A stretch of 39,307 bases of DNA, taken from contig JAENWG010000013.1 in assembly GCA_016650175.1 (NCBI GenBank), positions 1 to 39,307 on the forward strand. The letters are read 5' to 3'. This document shows positions 8,743 through 17,591 of this stretch, one piece after another (the stretch's first letter is position 1; the number at the start of each line of letters is the position of its first letter). The notes beneath the pieces were generated by a model. The model saw only the letters and a program-made list of their open reading frames with translations. It was not told the origin of the DNA and ran no database searches. Origin of the DNA: Peptostreptococcaceae bacterium (GTDB lineage: Bacteria; Bacillota; Clostridia; Peptostreptococcales; Anaerovoracaceae). A program made the translations under genes and the position numbers.

Positions 8743-11149
8743 TATCCTCCTCTATACGTTCAGCTATTTCAATAGCTTGATAGTATTCGTCTTCACTAAT
8801 TAATAGCTGCCTTGGTCTGCTTCCATCTGATGGACCAATTATGCCCCTCTCTTCTATTTCATCTATAATTCTAGCAGCTCTATTATATCCTATTCTAAAT
8901 CTACGTTGTAACATAGAAACTGAAGCTTGCTTAGATTTTAATATACATTCTATAGCATCTTCTGTTAGTTCATCTACCATTTCACCTTGTTTTTCTTTAT
9001 CGGTTTTAGCTAAACTTGTTATTATATTTTCCGAGTAATTAGGTTCACCTTGTTTTTTTACATATTTAATTACATCAGCTACTTCTTCATCGCTTACAAA
9101 TGGGCCTTGAGTTCTTAGTGGCTTGTTTTTACCTACAGGAGAAAACAACATATCACCTTTACCCAGAAGCTTTTCAGCTCCACCCATATCAATAATAGTT
9201 CTCGAGTCAAATTGCGATGATACGCTAAAGGCTATTCTTGATGGTATGTTTGCTTTTATTACGCCCGTTACTACATCAACGGATGGTCTTTGAGTTGCTA
9301 CTATAAGGTGCATGCCTGCAGCTCTTGCCATTTGAGCAAGTCTGCATATAGCTTCTTCAACTTGTGAAGGTGCGGCCATCATTAAATCAGCAAGTTCATC
9401 TATTATTATTACTATTTGAGGCATGAATTTTTCATTTTCATCATTAGCTTGTGCTAATTCATTAAATGATTCTAAATCTCTAACTCCTGCATCAGCAAAT
9501 TTAATATATCTGTCGTTCATTTCGTTTACAGCCCAATTTAAGGCAGCAGCAGCTTTTTTAGGATCGGTAACTACTGGTATCAAAAGATGCGGTATGCCGT
9601 TGTAAACCCCTAATTCAACTACTTTAGGGTCTACTAGTATAAACTTTACTTCATCTGGCTTAGCTTTATAAAGTAAACTTAATATAATCGAGTTTATGCA
9701 TACACTTTTACCTGAACCTGTAGCACCAGCAATCAGCATATGTGGCATCTCTTTTAAATCAGCAACTACGTTTTTTCCTGCTATGTCTTTACCAACGGCA
9801 AATGTTATCTTTGATTTAGAATTTTTAAATTCACTAGAATCTATAATTTCCTTTAAAAGCACAGGTGAAGTTTTTTCATTTTCAACTTCAATGCCCACAG
9901 CTGCTTTACCAGGAATCGGAGCTTCAATTCTTATACTCTTAGCTTTTAAATTAAGCGCTATATCATCAGCTAGTCTAACAATACTGTTTACTTTTACACC
10001 AATATTGGGCTGTATTTCATATCTAGTTACTGATGAACCTTGTATAACTTGAATAACTTTAGCATCTACATTAAAACTTTTAAGTGTTTTTTCAAGTTGC
10101 TTTGCTTTACTCATCAACTCGTAATCCGATAGTCCTTTTACATCATTACTTGGCTTCTTTAAAAGACTTAGACTAGGAAGTTTATACTCATCATTAGTTT
10201 CACTTTTTACTATTTTAATATCTTCTGGAGGGATTTCCTCTTTTGATTTTCTTGTGGTTTTTTTAATAACCGTTTCAGTTTCTTCATCTATTCCAAAACC
10301 TTCTTTTGTAGATTTCTTTTCTTCTAATCCTGTTTCGCCTGTTAATTTGTTTCTATCAAACATTTCATCATCAGACATATATTTCATAATATTTACGTAA
10401 TTATTATTACTACGTTTAATGATAGGAACATCACTGGACGAGTTGTGCTTAACTCTTTCTGGTGATATATCATCTTTAATTCCGCTACTGTTTTTTTCAT
10501 AAGCTTTTAGTAAGTTCTTCTCTTCTCTTTTATTTTTAAAACGTTCTATTTGTTTTGATATAGGGGTATTTATTACAAGAAGAATAGAAACTACTATCCC
10601 TGTCACACAAAATATATTTAAACCTGCAGATCCTATAGTCTTGATTAGTATTTCACCTAAGAACATACCAATTACTCCTGCGTTTTCATGCGCAATTCCG
10701 TCGCTATAAAATTTGCTGATTTCTTCAAATCCAAAAGCTAAATTATTTACATCTATAAATCTTTGAGAATTAAATATACAAAACAAAATATATATTAGAA
10801 TAGCAAAGATAACAGTTCTGGCATTTACATGGTTTGTCTTTTGAAAAAACAGAAGAATTGCGAACGCCATAATATAATATGGAAGTATTATTGACATACC
10901 TCCGAATATTCCGCTTAATACATTGTTTATAGCATTTCCGAATTCGCCTGTAGTGTCAAGCTGCGTTGTAAATATTAAAAAGATTCCAAGCGCAAAGATT
11001 GTAACTGCCCATATTTCGTCAATCACCTTTTTGTCAGCTTTTCTTTCTTCTTGCATTTTCTTTATTTCAGATTGCTTGTCGTTATTAACCGAAGGCTTTT
11101 TGTTCTTGCTTCCCTTAGGTCTACCGGGTTTTTTCTTTTGTTCAGCCAT
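8735..11149 (-). CDS. ftsK: DNA translocase FtsK/SpoIIIE
   Basis: This ATP-driven motor pumps DNA through the division septum (or into the forespore, if the organism sporulates). The 804-residue protein begins with a basic tail, then four hydrophobic segments between about 45 and 200, and a charged linker of about 120 residues. The motor has Walker A GATGSGKS at 475-482 and Walker B VIIIDELADLM. The C-terminal winged-helix gamma domain (about 735-804) contains SVSMLQRRFRIGYNRAARIIDEIE-type residues that read polarity sequences. The sequence alone does not separate FtsK from SpoIIIE. It lies 15 nt after uppP, and its ATG is preceded by AGGAGAG. Confidence 0.95.
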   Translation of the reverse strand: MAEQKKKPGRPKGSKNKKPSVNNDKQSEIKKMQEERKADKKVIDEIWAVTIFALGIFLIFTTQLDTTGEFGNAINNVLSGIFGGMSIILPYYIMAFAILLFFQKTNHVNARTVIFAILIYILFCIFNSQRFIDVNNLAFGFEEISKFYSDGIAHENAGVIGMFLGEILIKTIGSAGLNIFCVTGIVVSILLVINTPISKQIERFKNKREEKNLLKAYEKNSSGIKDDISPERVKHNSSSDVPIIKRSNNNYVNIMKYMSDDEMFDRNKLTGETGLEEKKSTKEGFGIDEETETVIKKTTRKSKEEIPPEDIKIVKSETNDEYKLPSLSLLKKPSNDVKGLSDYELMSKAKQLEKTLKSFNVDAKVIQVIQGSSVTRYEIQPNIGVKVNSIVRLADDIALNLKAKSIRIEAPIPGKAAVGIEVENEKTSPVLLKEIIDSSEFKNSKSKITFAVGKDIAGKNVVADLKEMPHMLIAGATGSGKSVCINSIILSLLYKAKPDEVKFILVDPKVVELGVYNGIPHLLIPVVTDPKKAAAALNWAVNEMNDRYIKFADAGVRDLESFNELAQANDENEKFMPQIVIIIDELADLMMAAPSQVEEAICRLAQMARAAGMHLIVATQRPSVDVVTGVIKANIPSRIAFSVSSQFDSRTIIDMGGAEKLLGKGDMLFSPVGKNKPLRTQGPFVSDEEVADVIKYVKKQGEPNYSENIITSLAKTDKEKQGEMVDELTEDAIECILKSKQASVSMLQRRFRIGYNRAARIIDEIEERGIIGPSDGSRPRQLLISEDEYYQAIEIAERIEEDNE

Positions 11150-11164
11150 TACACTCTCCTAAAT

Positions 11165-12001
11165 TTATTTTATAAACAATAAATAAATAGTTAATAAAAT
11201 ACTAATAGTCCATACATATATTGAAAAATATTTTAAACTGTATTTTGATACTATAGCTATCATAGCTTTAATTGCAAATATTCCTGATATAGCGGCTATC
11301 ATCATACCTAATACGATAGGTCCAACTGAGCCTACTGCAATTGAACTATCCATCATATTTCCCATTTCTAATACCGCTGATCCTAAAATTGCAGGAAAAG
11401 ATATTAAAAATGCATATTTAACTGCAAAAGCTCGGTCTAGTTTAGTGGTAAGACCACCTACTAAAGTTGCTCCGGATCGTGAAATTCCGGGAATTATGGC
11501 GATTCCTTGCATAACACCTATATAAATAGCATTTCTAAAATTCATTTGCTTGATATCTCTTTTACCGGTTTCAATAGATTCCGAAACCCAAAGGAGTGTT
11601 CCTGTTATAACGAGTCCTATGATTACAGGTACTAATGATGCATAAAATGATACAAATAAATCTTCAAACAACAGGCCTATTACGGCTGTTACCAATGTAG
11701 TTACTAATATCATAATACCTAATTTTCTTACTGGTTTTTCATTAAGTTTAAGTCCTTTGCCTGTAACTAAATCTTTTATAGTTACAAACAACTCTACAAT
11801 CAGTTCTAATAAATCTCTCCAATACATAAACATTACGGAAATCAAGGTTCCAACATGAAGTAATACAGTGAATATTATTACTTTGTCTCCACTTATATTA
11901 AAAAGAGTTTGTAATATGGTTAAATGTCCAGAGCTGCTTACCGGTAAAAATTCTGTAAGACCTTGTATCAGGCCTAATACTATTGCTTCTAAATATGTCA
12001 A
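11165..12001 (-). CDS. uppP: Undecaprenyl-diphosphate phosphatase (UppP/BacA)
   Basis: This membrane enzyme recycles the C55 lipid carrier for peptidoglycan synthesis and confers bacitracin tolerance. The 278-residue protein has both signature regions: GLIQGLTEFLPVSSSGH near the N-terminus and IPGISRSGATL in the second half, within about eight hydrophobic segments. The start is most likely a TTG at 12001 (translated as Met, then TYLEAIVLG), because an AAAGGAG Shine-Dalgarno lies at proper spacing. A longer ATG frame from 12055 would overlap asd and add 18 non-conserved residues. It lies 14 nt after asd. Confidence 0.93.
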   Translation of the reverse strand: MTYLEAIVLGLIQGLTEFLPVSSSGHLTILQTLFNISGDKVIIFTVLLHVGTLISVMFMYWRDLLELIVELFVTIKDLVTGKGLKLNEKPVRKLGIMILVTTLVTAVIGLLFEDLFVSFYASLVPVIIGLVITGTLLWVSESIETGKRDIKQMNFRNAIYIGVMQGIAIIPGISRSGATLVGGLTTKLDRAFAVKYAFLISFPAILGSAVLEMGNMMDSSIAVGSVGPIVLGMMIAAISGIFAIKAMIAIVSKYSLKYFSIYVWTISILLTIYLLFIK

Positions 12002-12015
12002 TTTATTATCTCCTT

Positions 12016-13098
12016 TTAATATAGATATCCTTTTTTGTATAAAGCTTCTGCGCAAAGTACAGCACCGCCGGCGGCACCTCTAATAGTGTTATGAGCTAAT
12101 CCAATAAATTTAAAGTCAAATATATTGTCTTCTCTAAGTCTACCAATAGTTACTCCCATTCCTTTTTCATAATCCACATCTATATTTACCTGAGGTCTAT
12201 CGTTATCTTTTACATATTTAATAAACTTTATAGGAGCACTTGGAAGTTTTTCTGTTTGTGGATATCCTTCGAAATTGTTAAGTTTTTCTATCAGTTGTTC
12301 TTTAGTTACTTGTTTTCTAAAGTTTATAAATACTGAACACGTATGACCATCTAAAACAGGTACTCTTACACATTGACTGGTAAGTTTCATTTCGTCTGAA
12401 TTTACTATTCTTCCATTAGAAACTGTACCAAATATTTTAAGAGGTTCTTTTTCACTCTTTTCTTCTTCACCACTAATGTATGGAATTATATTACCTAACA
12501 TTTCAGGCCATTCCTCAAAGGTCTTTCCTGATCCACTTATAGCTTGGTAGGTGCTTATTGCTAATTCATAAGGTTCGAATTCTTTCCATGCAGCTAAACA
12601 TGGTACGTAACCTTGTATCGAACAATTAGGCTTAACTGCTACAAAGCCTTTGTTTGTGCCTAATCTCTTTTTTTGAAATTCTATTACATCAAAATGTTCT
12701 ACATTAATTTCAGGTATTACCATAGGAACGTCTTCAGTCCATCGATGAGCACTATTATTTGAAACTACAGGTATTTCTGACATAGCATAAGCATCTTCGA
12801 TACCTCTTATTTCGTCTTTACCCATGTTTACAGCACTAAATACAAAATCTACTTTTTTTGCAATTTCATTAATTTCATTAATATCATAAATGATTAAGTC
12901 TTTAACGCCTTTAGGTATAGGACCCGGCATTTTCCATTTGTTTTTAACTACTTCTTCATATATTTTGCCGGCGCTGTTTTTACTAGCTGCCACAGCAGTC
13001 ACTTCAAACCACGGATGATTATCCAAAAGTGAAATGAATCTTTGACCAACCATACCGGTTGCTCCTAAAATACCAACTCTTAATTTTTTTATTGTCAT
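12016..13098 (-). CDS. asd: Aspartate-semialdehyde dehydrogenase, archaeal/fungal-like subtype
   Basis: Asd reduces aspartyl phosphate to aspartate semialdehyde, the branch point to lysine, diaminopimelate, threonine and methionine. The 360-residue protein has the NADP-binding GATGMVGQR at 12-20 and the catalytic Cys159 in KPNCSIQGYVP; the GHT motif in VLDGHTCSVF follows. The PNCSIQG form and overall length match the subtype (TIGR00978) common in archaea and some Clostridia, not the E. coli Asd. It is the first gene of the run asd-uppP-ftsK-rimO-pgsA-cinA and has a consensus promoter 36 nt upstream. I see no lysine riboswitch; there is no room for one. Confidence 0.93.
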   Translation of the reverse strand: MTIKKLRVGILGATGMVGQRFISLLDNHPWFEVTAVAASKNSAGKIYEEVVKNKWKMPGPIPKGVKDLIIYDINEINEIAKKVDFVFSAVNMGKDEIRGIEDAYAMSEIPVVSNNSAHRWTEDVPMVIPEINVEHFDVIEFQKKRLGTNKGFVAVKPNCSIQGYVPCLAAWKEFEPYELAISTYQAISGSGKTFEEWPEMLGNIIPYISGEEEKSEKEPLKIFGTVSNGRIVNSDEMKLTSQCVRVPVLDGHTCSVFINFRKQVTKEQLIEKLNNFEGYPQTEKLPSAPIKFIKYVKDNDRPQVNIDVDYEKGMGVTIGRLREDNIFDFKFIGLAHNTIRGAAGGAVLCAEALYKKGYLY

Positions 13099-13133
13099 AA
13101 TTTTACCCCTTGAATTTTAAATATTTACACTAC

Positions 13134-13162
13134 ATTCTACCATTAAACACTATATTTATCAA
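13134..13162 (-). promoter_or_regulatory. Promoter of the asd-to-cinA operon
   Basis: TTGATA, 17-bp spacer, TAGAAT on the minus strand, between the rpmF terminator and asd. Confidence 0.75.
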
Positions 13163-13176
13163 CCTTTTAACTATAC

Positions 13177-13202
13177 AAAAAAAGACGCCAATTTGACGTC
13201 TT
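13177..13202 (-). terminator. Rho-independent terminator of rpmF
   Basis: An 8-bp stem (AAGACGTC/GGCGTCTT with one G-U pair) and 5-nt loop are followed by seven T residues on the minus strand, about 20 nt after the rpmF stop. Confidence 0.88.
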
Positions 13203-13223
13203 CTTGATTCTAAACTTTACAAT

Positions 13224-13400
13224 TTATTCGCTTACTACGTCTTTACCATTGTAATATCCGCAGTTAGGGCAAACTCTATGTGGAAGTTTTGGCTCATGAC
13301 ACTGAGGACAAATAGAAAGTCCAGGAGCGTTCTTCTTCATGTTAGCTGATTGTCTGCTGTTTCTTTTAGCTTTAGACGTTTTCCTCTTAGGTACTGCCAT
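13224..13400 (-). CDS. rpmF: 50S ribosomal protein L32, zinc-binding form
   Basis: This 58-residue gene begins [18 protein letters not shown], the invariant L32 start, and ends YNGKDVVSE. It has two CxxC pairs (CPQC and CPNC), so it is the zinc-binding C+ form. The Shine-Dalgarno AAGGAGGTG lies before the ATG at 13400. In many Clostridia a DUF177 (YceD) gene sits between ackA and rpmF; here only the rpmF promoter lies between them. Confidence 0.97.
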   Translation of the reverse strand: MAVPKRKTSKAKRNSRQSANMKKNAPGLSICPQCHEPKLPHRVCPNCGYYNGKDVVSE

Positions 13401-13460
13401 TGTCTACACCTCCTTAAATACTATTATATTCTAATGTGTATTGATTATTTTAACTACTGA

Positions 13461-13489
13461 ATTATAAACCAAATATGGGTTAATGTCAA
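13461..13489 (-). promoter_or_regulatory. rpmF promoter
   Basis: Perfect TTGACA, 17-bp spacer, TATAAT on the minus strand, in the gap between ackA and rpmF. Confidence 0.9.
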
Positions 13490-13496
13490 TACAAAT

Positions 13497-14696
13497 TTAT
13501 AATTTGTTTACTATTTCAAAAGTATCTTTAGCTATCATTAATTCTTCGTTTGTAGGAATTAACAGTATTTTAACTTTTGAATCGTCTCTAGAAATAATGG
13601 ATTCTTTCCCTCTAATCTTGTTTTTTACTACATCTAATTTGATTCCTAAATTGCCTAAATCATTACAAATCAAATCTCTTATTCCAAGATCATTTTCTCC
13701 AACACCTGCAGTAAATATTATAGCATCTACACCGTTCATCTCTGCTATGTACGCACCAATATAGAATCTTACTCTATGTGCAAATACTTTAAGTGCCAAT
13801 TGAGCTCTTTCATTACCTTCAGCTACTGCTATTTCTAAATCTCTAAAATCACTTGAAATACCAGAAATACCCAATACTCCTGATTCTTTATTTAATATTT
13901 CATTAGTAGCACCTTCAGGCAAATGTTTCTTTTCTCTGATATATGTAACTATCGCAGGGTCAATATCTCCTGATCTAGTACCCATAACAAGTCCTTCAAG
14001 AGGTGTAAATCCCATTGACGTGTCAATACTCTTACCTCTTTTAATAGCTGTTACAGAAGCTCCATTACCTAAGTGACATGTGATTAGCTTTAAATCATCC
14101 AAATCGACATTAAGCATCTTAGCGGCTCTTCCAGCTACATATCTATGACTTGTTCCGTGAAAACCATATCTACGTACTCCATATTTTTCATACATTTCGT
14201 AAGGTATAGCATATATATAAGCTTCAGGCAGCATTGTTTGATGAAATGCTGTGTCAAATACTCCTATCATAGGTGTGTTTGGCATTAAATCTCTACAAGC
14301 ATTAATACCTGAAATATTAGGTGGATTATGTAGAGGTGCTAACTCAATACAATCTTCTAATGCTTTCATTACTTCATCATCAATTAAAACTGATTTAGAA
14401 TATTTCTCACCTGCATGAACTACTCTGTGTCCTACTGCAGCAATTTCATTTAAATTTTTAACAACTCCGCATTCAGGGTCTTTAACAGCATCTAATACAT
14501 TTGATATTGCATCCATATGATTCTTCATAGGTACTTGGGTCACTACCTTTTCTTCACCAATTAATGTATGAGATATAACTGAACCTTTCATACCAATTCG
14601 TTCTACCAATCCTTTGCATAAAAGTGTTTCATCAGTCATATCAAGAACTTGATATTTTAATGAAGAACTTCCGCAGTTAATTACTAATATTTTCAT
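13497..14696 (-). CDS. ackA: Acetate kinase
   Basis: AckA interconverts acetate plus ATP and acetyl phosphate plus ADP, the ATP-yielding last step of acetate fermentation. The 399-residue sequence shows [14 protein letters not shown] at the N-terminus, [12 protein letters not shown], the [10 protein letters not shown] motif, CHLGNGASV, and [10 protein letters not shown]. The ATG at 14696 (MKILVINCG) has GGAGGA at good spacing; a further in-frame ATG 27 nt upstream is less likely. Its partner gene pta is not in the window. It has its own promoter, overlapping the 3' end of tmcAL. Confidence 0.97.
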   Translation of the reverse strand: MKILVINCGSSSLKYQVLDMTDETLLCKGLVERIGMKGSVISHTLIGEEKVVTQVPMKNHMDAISNVLDAVKDPECGVVKNLNEIAAVGHRVVHAGEKYSKSVLIDDEVMKALEDCIELAPLHNPPNISGINACRDLMPNTPMIGVFDTAFHQTMLPEAYIYAIPYEMYEKYGVRRYGFHGTSHRYVAGRAAKMLNVDLDDLKLITCHLGNGASVTAIKRGKSIDTSMGFTPLEGLVMGTRSGDIDPAIVTYIREKKHLPEGATNEILNKESGVLGISGISSDFRDLEIAVAEGNERAQLALKVFAHRVRFYIGAYIAEMNGVDAIIFTAGVGENDLGIRDLICNDLGNLGIKLDVVKNKIRGKESIISRDDSKVKILLIPTNEELMIAKDTFEIVNKL

Positions 14697-14728
14697 TTTT
14701 TCCTCCATAAATTTAATCTCCATAAATT

Positions 14729-14756
14729 ATTATACCACTACATATATATTTTTCAA
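14729..14756 (-). promoter_or_regulatory. ackA promoter
   Basis: TTGAAA, 16-bp spacer, TATAAT on the minus strand. Its -35 box lies over the last codons of tmcAL. Confidence 0.75.
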
Positions 14757-15916
14757 GGAATAAAGTTGGGTTTTAAAACTTTTTCCGAATTTATATACAA
14801 ATTTTTTCCGCTTAATATGTTATATATATCTCCTGCTAATAGGTCCTTTTCCATGTAATAGTTCGCAACTTCATTTTTTATATTCATTTTGTTAATATTT
14901 GATATTACATCTAACTTACATTTATTTAATAGCTTAGCTCCTTTTTGATTACAAGCTAGGTACTTTACATATCCTACATCGTCATAGTCTATTTTTTTTC
15001 TATCTATTCCTAGTAATACTTGAGTAAGCAATCTGTTTATTCTAGTTCTTGTATATCTTTTGGATTTTATAAGTTCTGCCAGTTCTTCGAAAGAAGAAGC
15101 TTTATTAATTTCATTTTTAAGTTTATTCCCAAGGCCTTCTCCGCCTGAAGGACATCTTTCAAATTCTTCGGAACTTCCAGTAATTATTTTGTATCTTAAT
15201 AGCTGAAAAAGTGTTTCATAATTAATTCTATCGCCTTTCAGTAAATCTTCTGCTGATATATCTGGTACATATCCGTTTACTGAAATGTTATCATATACTG
15301 CTCTTCTAATGGCTGATGCTGATTGATATTTCATTTTATATTCTATAGAAGATTCATCGTAAGCGCTTCCTTTTCTTTTTACAGAAATAGGTTTCATAGT
15401 TTTTATGTATTTTAAATATTCAATAGCAAGTATATTATTAGGTTGACGTAGTAACTTAGTATCTTCATTTTCAAAGATTTTATTATATGCTAATTCTCGT
15501 GCTCTTGGATAACTTAATCCTTCACTACAAAAAGACTTAATATGTTTATCAAGTCTTTTGTCTAATAGATTATTTGAAACATAGCTTAATTTATCTATAT
15601 CTCCTTCTTCACTTCCAAATGAAATATAGTCACAATTTAAGCTTTCTAAAAGCATAACTCCTGCCTTTGCATAAACGTTACTACTGGCAACAGTAAAAAC
15701 AGTAGGAATTTCTACTACTAGATCAACCCCATTTAAAATTGCATGATTAGCTCTAATTTGTTTAGCTAAAATAGCCGGCATACCTCGCTGTACAAAATTC
15801 CCGCTCATTGCACAAACAACAGTGTCAGCTCCTGAGATTCTCTTGGATTCACTAATATGGTAAAGATGACCATTGTGCATGGGATTATATTCAGCTATTA
15901 TACCTAATGTAGACAT
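14753..15916 (-). CDS. tmcAL: tRNA(Met) cytidine acetate ligase TmcAL (YlbM family)
   Basis: TmcAL activates acetate with ATP and acetylates C34 of elongator tRNA-Met. The 387-residue protein has the nucleotidyltransferase HxGH motif (GIIAEYNPMHNGHLYHI, about 5-21), SGNFVQRGMPA at about 39, VDLVVEIPTVF, and a basic C-terminal half. It lies next to acetate kinase and three genes after rsmD; the acetate-using chemistry makes that neighbour notable but does not prove a link. Its start overlaps the stop of the coiled-coil gene upstream by one base (TAATG type). Confidence 0.9.
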   Translation of the reverse strand: MSTLGIIAEYNPMHNGHLYHISESKRISGADTVVCAMSGNFVQRGMPAILAKQIRANHAILNGVDLVVEIPTVFTVASSNVYAKAGVMLLESLNCDYISFGSEEGDIDKLSYVSNNLLDKRLDKHIKSFCSEGLSYPRARELAYNKIFENEDTKLLRQPNNILAIEYLKYIKTMKPISVKRKGSAYDESSIEYKMKYQSASAIRRAVYDNISVNGYVPDISAEDLLKGDRINYETLFQLLRYKIITGSSEEFERCPSGGEGLGNKLKNEINKASSFEELAELIKSKRYTRTRINRLLTQVLLGIDRKKIDYDDVGYVKYLACNQKGAKLLNKCKLDVISNINKMNIKNEVANYYMEKDLLAGDIYNILSGKNLYINSEKVLKPNFIP

Positions 15917-16482
15917 TATTTTACCGCTTTCTCATCACCAGGGCTTCCTGATTCTTGAACCTTTTCAGCTAGTGATTTAATTTCAGCACGGTTATTATCA
16001 AATTTACTGTCCACTTCTTGAATAGTATTTTCTAGGTATTCATACATAGGAGTAAAATAGTCTTCTGAAATTTTTGCCATACTGTTTTGCATATCATATA
16101 TTAGCTTATCAACATATTCATAAGTTCTAAGCTTCATGTACCTGTTATGGTTTTCTGCTTCGTTTAATATTGTTTCAGCTTTCTTTTCAGCAGCTTTCTT
16201 AATAGCGCTTGATTCAACTAAATATTCAGCTTGTTTTTTTGCATCAATAATAATTCTGTCATATTCTGTTTTAGCTTCATTTAAAATTCTTTCTTGTTCA
16301 TCTTTTACCCATTTAGCTTGTTGAATATCTTTAGGCATATTTATCCTTATTGCCTCAATTGTATCTAGAATTTCATTCCCGTCTATTATTGATTTTTCAG
16401 TTAGTAAAAATTTACTTGAATTTTCAATAATATCCTCTATTTCTTCTAGTAAGTCCATTACTTTAATAGTAGTATCACTCAT
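15916..16482 (-). CDS. Coiled-coil protein of unknown function between coaD and tmcAL
   Basis: The 188-residue protein has no transmembrane segment and no signal peptide. From about 75 to 130 the sequence (KDEQERILNEAKTEYDRIII, AEKKAETILNEAENHNRY) is highly charged with Ala/Leu/Ile heptads, so a coiled coil resembling the ATP-synthase b subunit or DivIVA-type proteins is expected. The rest is helical and acidic. Proteins of this kind recur between coaD and the ylbM/tmcAL gene in Clostridia, sometimes labelled 'ATPase', but no ATP-binding motif is present here. The function is not known to me. Confidence 0.7.
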   Translation of the reverse strand: MSDTTIKVMDLLEEIEDIIENSSKFLLTEKSIIDGNEILDTIEAIRINMPKDIQQAKWVKDEQERILNEAKTEYDRIIIDAKKQAEYLVESSAIKKAAEKKAETILNEAENHNRYMKLRTYEYVDKLIYDMQNSMAKISEDYFTPMYEYLENTIQEVDSKFDNNRAEIKSLAEKVQESGSPGDEKAVK

Positions 16483-16496
16483 AATTTGCCTCCTAA

Positions 16497-16985
16497 TTAT
16501 TTAATATTAAATTTACTTTTGGTTAATTCACAAATTTCATCAGGTACAAGTCCTTTAACTTCGCCACCTAACATTACAACTTCTTTAATCATGCTGGAAC
16601 TAATAAATGAATATTTGGGTTGAGTCATTAAAAAGACTGTCTCAATATCTTTATTATATAGCCTAGAATTCATTTGCGCCATTTGAATTTCATATTCAAA
16701 ATCTGTTGTAACTCTTAACCCTCTAATAACTACATCAAAATGGTTATCATTAACATATTTGGCGAGTAACCCTGAAAAACTAACTATTTTAATATTGTCT
16801 AAATTTCTAGTAGTACATGCAATCATATCTGTGCGTTCTTTAACATCAAACAATGCATTTTTATTGGGGTTTGTTATTACTCCTACAACAACTTCATCAT
16901 ACATCTTAGAAGTTCTTTTAATAATATCTAAGTGACCACAAGTTATAGGATCAAAGGAACCTGCATATAGAGCTTTTTTTTTCAT
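16497..16985 (-). CDS. coaD: Phosphopantetheine adenylyltransferase
   Basis: CoaD catalyses the fourth step of coenzyme A synthesis, joining ATP and 4'-phosphopantetheine. The 162-residue protein has the HxGH nucleotidyltransferase motif in YAGSFDPITCGHLDIIKR (7-24), the substrate-binding RGLRVTTDFEYE, and the C-terminal ISSSMIKEV motif. Length and all motifs match the family. It lies 51 nt after rsmD, the normal Firmicutes order. Confidence 0.97.
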   Translation of the reverse strand: MKKKALYAGSFDPITCGHLDIIKRTSKMYDEVVVGVITNPNKNALFDVKERTDMIACTTRNLDNIKIVSFSGLLAKYVNDNHFDVVIRGLRVTTDFEYEIQMAQMNSRLYNKDIETVFLMTQPKYSFISSSMIKEVVMLGGEVKGLVPDEICELTKSKFNIK

Positions 16986-17036
16986 CTCATCCTCCGGTTA
17001 TATCTATTAATTTTATTAAGATTTGGTTTTGTTGTA

Positions 17037-17579
17037 TCAAGAAATTTTAAAGACACTTACGCCTATAGTTCCGTATCTTTTCTCTTTTATCTTTATAAAT
17101 CCTGACTTTTCATCATCAAAACCATCTCTTTTATTATGTTCTACTATTAATAAACCATCTTCTTTAAGTAAATTATTTTGACTTATTAAAACAAAAGCGT
17201 CATCATAAAAACCTGCCTTATAGGGAGGATCTAAAAATATTATATCAAAAGGCTCTGTCATTCTATCTAAAGTTCTTTTAAAGTCACCTCTAAAAACTGT
17301 AGACAATTCCTCTGCTTTACAATTTTCGATATTTTCATTTAAAGCTTGTAAACTTTTAGCTGAGTTATCATTGAACGTACATTTATCAGCTCCTCTAGAG
17401 AGTGCTTCAAGTCCTAAGCTTCCTGTACCCGCAAATAAATCCAAGACATTGGCTCCTCCTATAGTAACACCTATCATACTAAAAATAGCTTCCCTTACTT
17501 TTTCACTTGTAGGTCTTACGTCATATCCCTTAGGTGTTGTTAAATTTCTGTATTTAAAACCCCCTGTTGTAATTTTCAT
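17037..17579 (-). CDS. rsmD: 16S rRNA (guanine966-N2)-methyltransferase RsmD
   Basis: The 180-residue protein begins MKITTGGFKYRNLTTPKGYDVRPTSEKVREAIFS-like, the N-terminal signature of RsmD. The SAM-binding motif is VLDLFAGTGSLGLEALSRGA (about 45-64) and the catalytic motif is DPPY (FLDPPYKAGFY). It modifies 16S rRNA in the 30S subunit. The gene follows recG by 12 nt and precedes coaD. Confidence 0.95.
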   Translation of the reverse strand: MKITTGGFKYRNLTTPKGYDVRPTSEKVREAIFSMIGVTIGGANVLDLFAGTGSLGLEALSRGADKCTFNDNSAKSLQALNENIENCKAEELSTVFRGDFKRTLDRMTEPFDIIFLDPPYKAGFYDDAFVLISQNNLLKEDGLLIVEHNKRDGFDDEKSGFIKIKEKRYGTIGVSVFKIS

Positions 17580-17591
17580 ATTAAGTCCTTT

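Noticed and set aside
13099-13133. Lysine riboswitch ahead of asd
   Set aside because: Only about 35 nt separate promoter and start codon; the riboswitch needs well over 150 nt.
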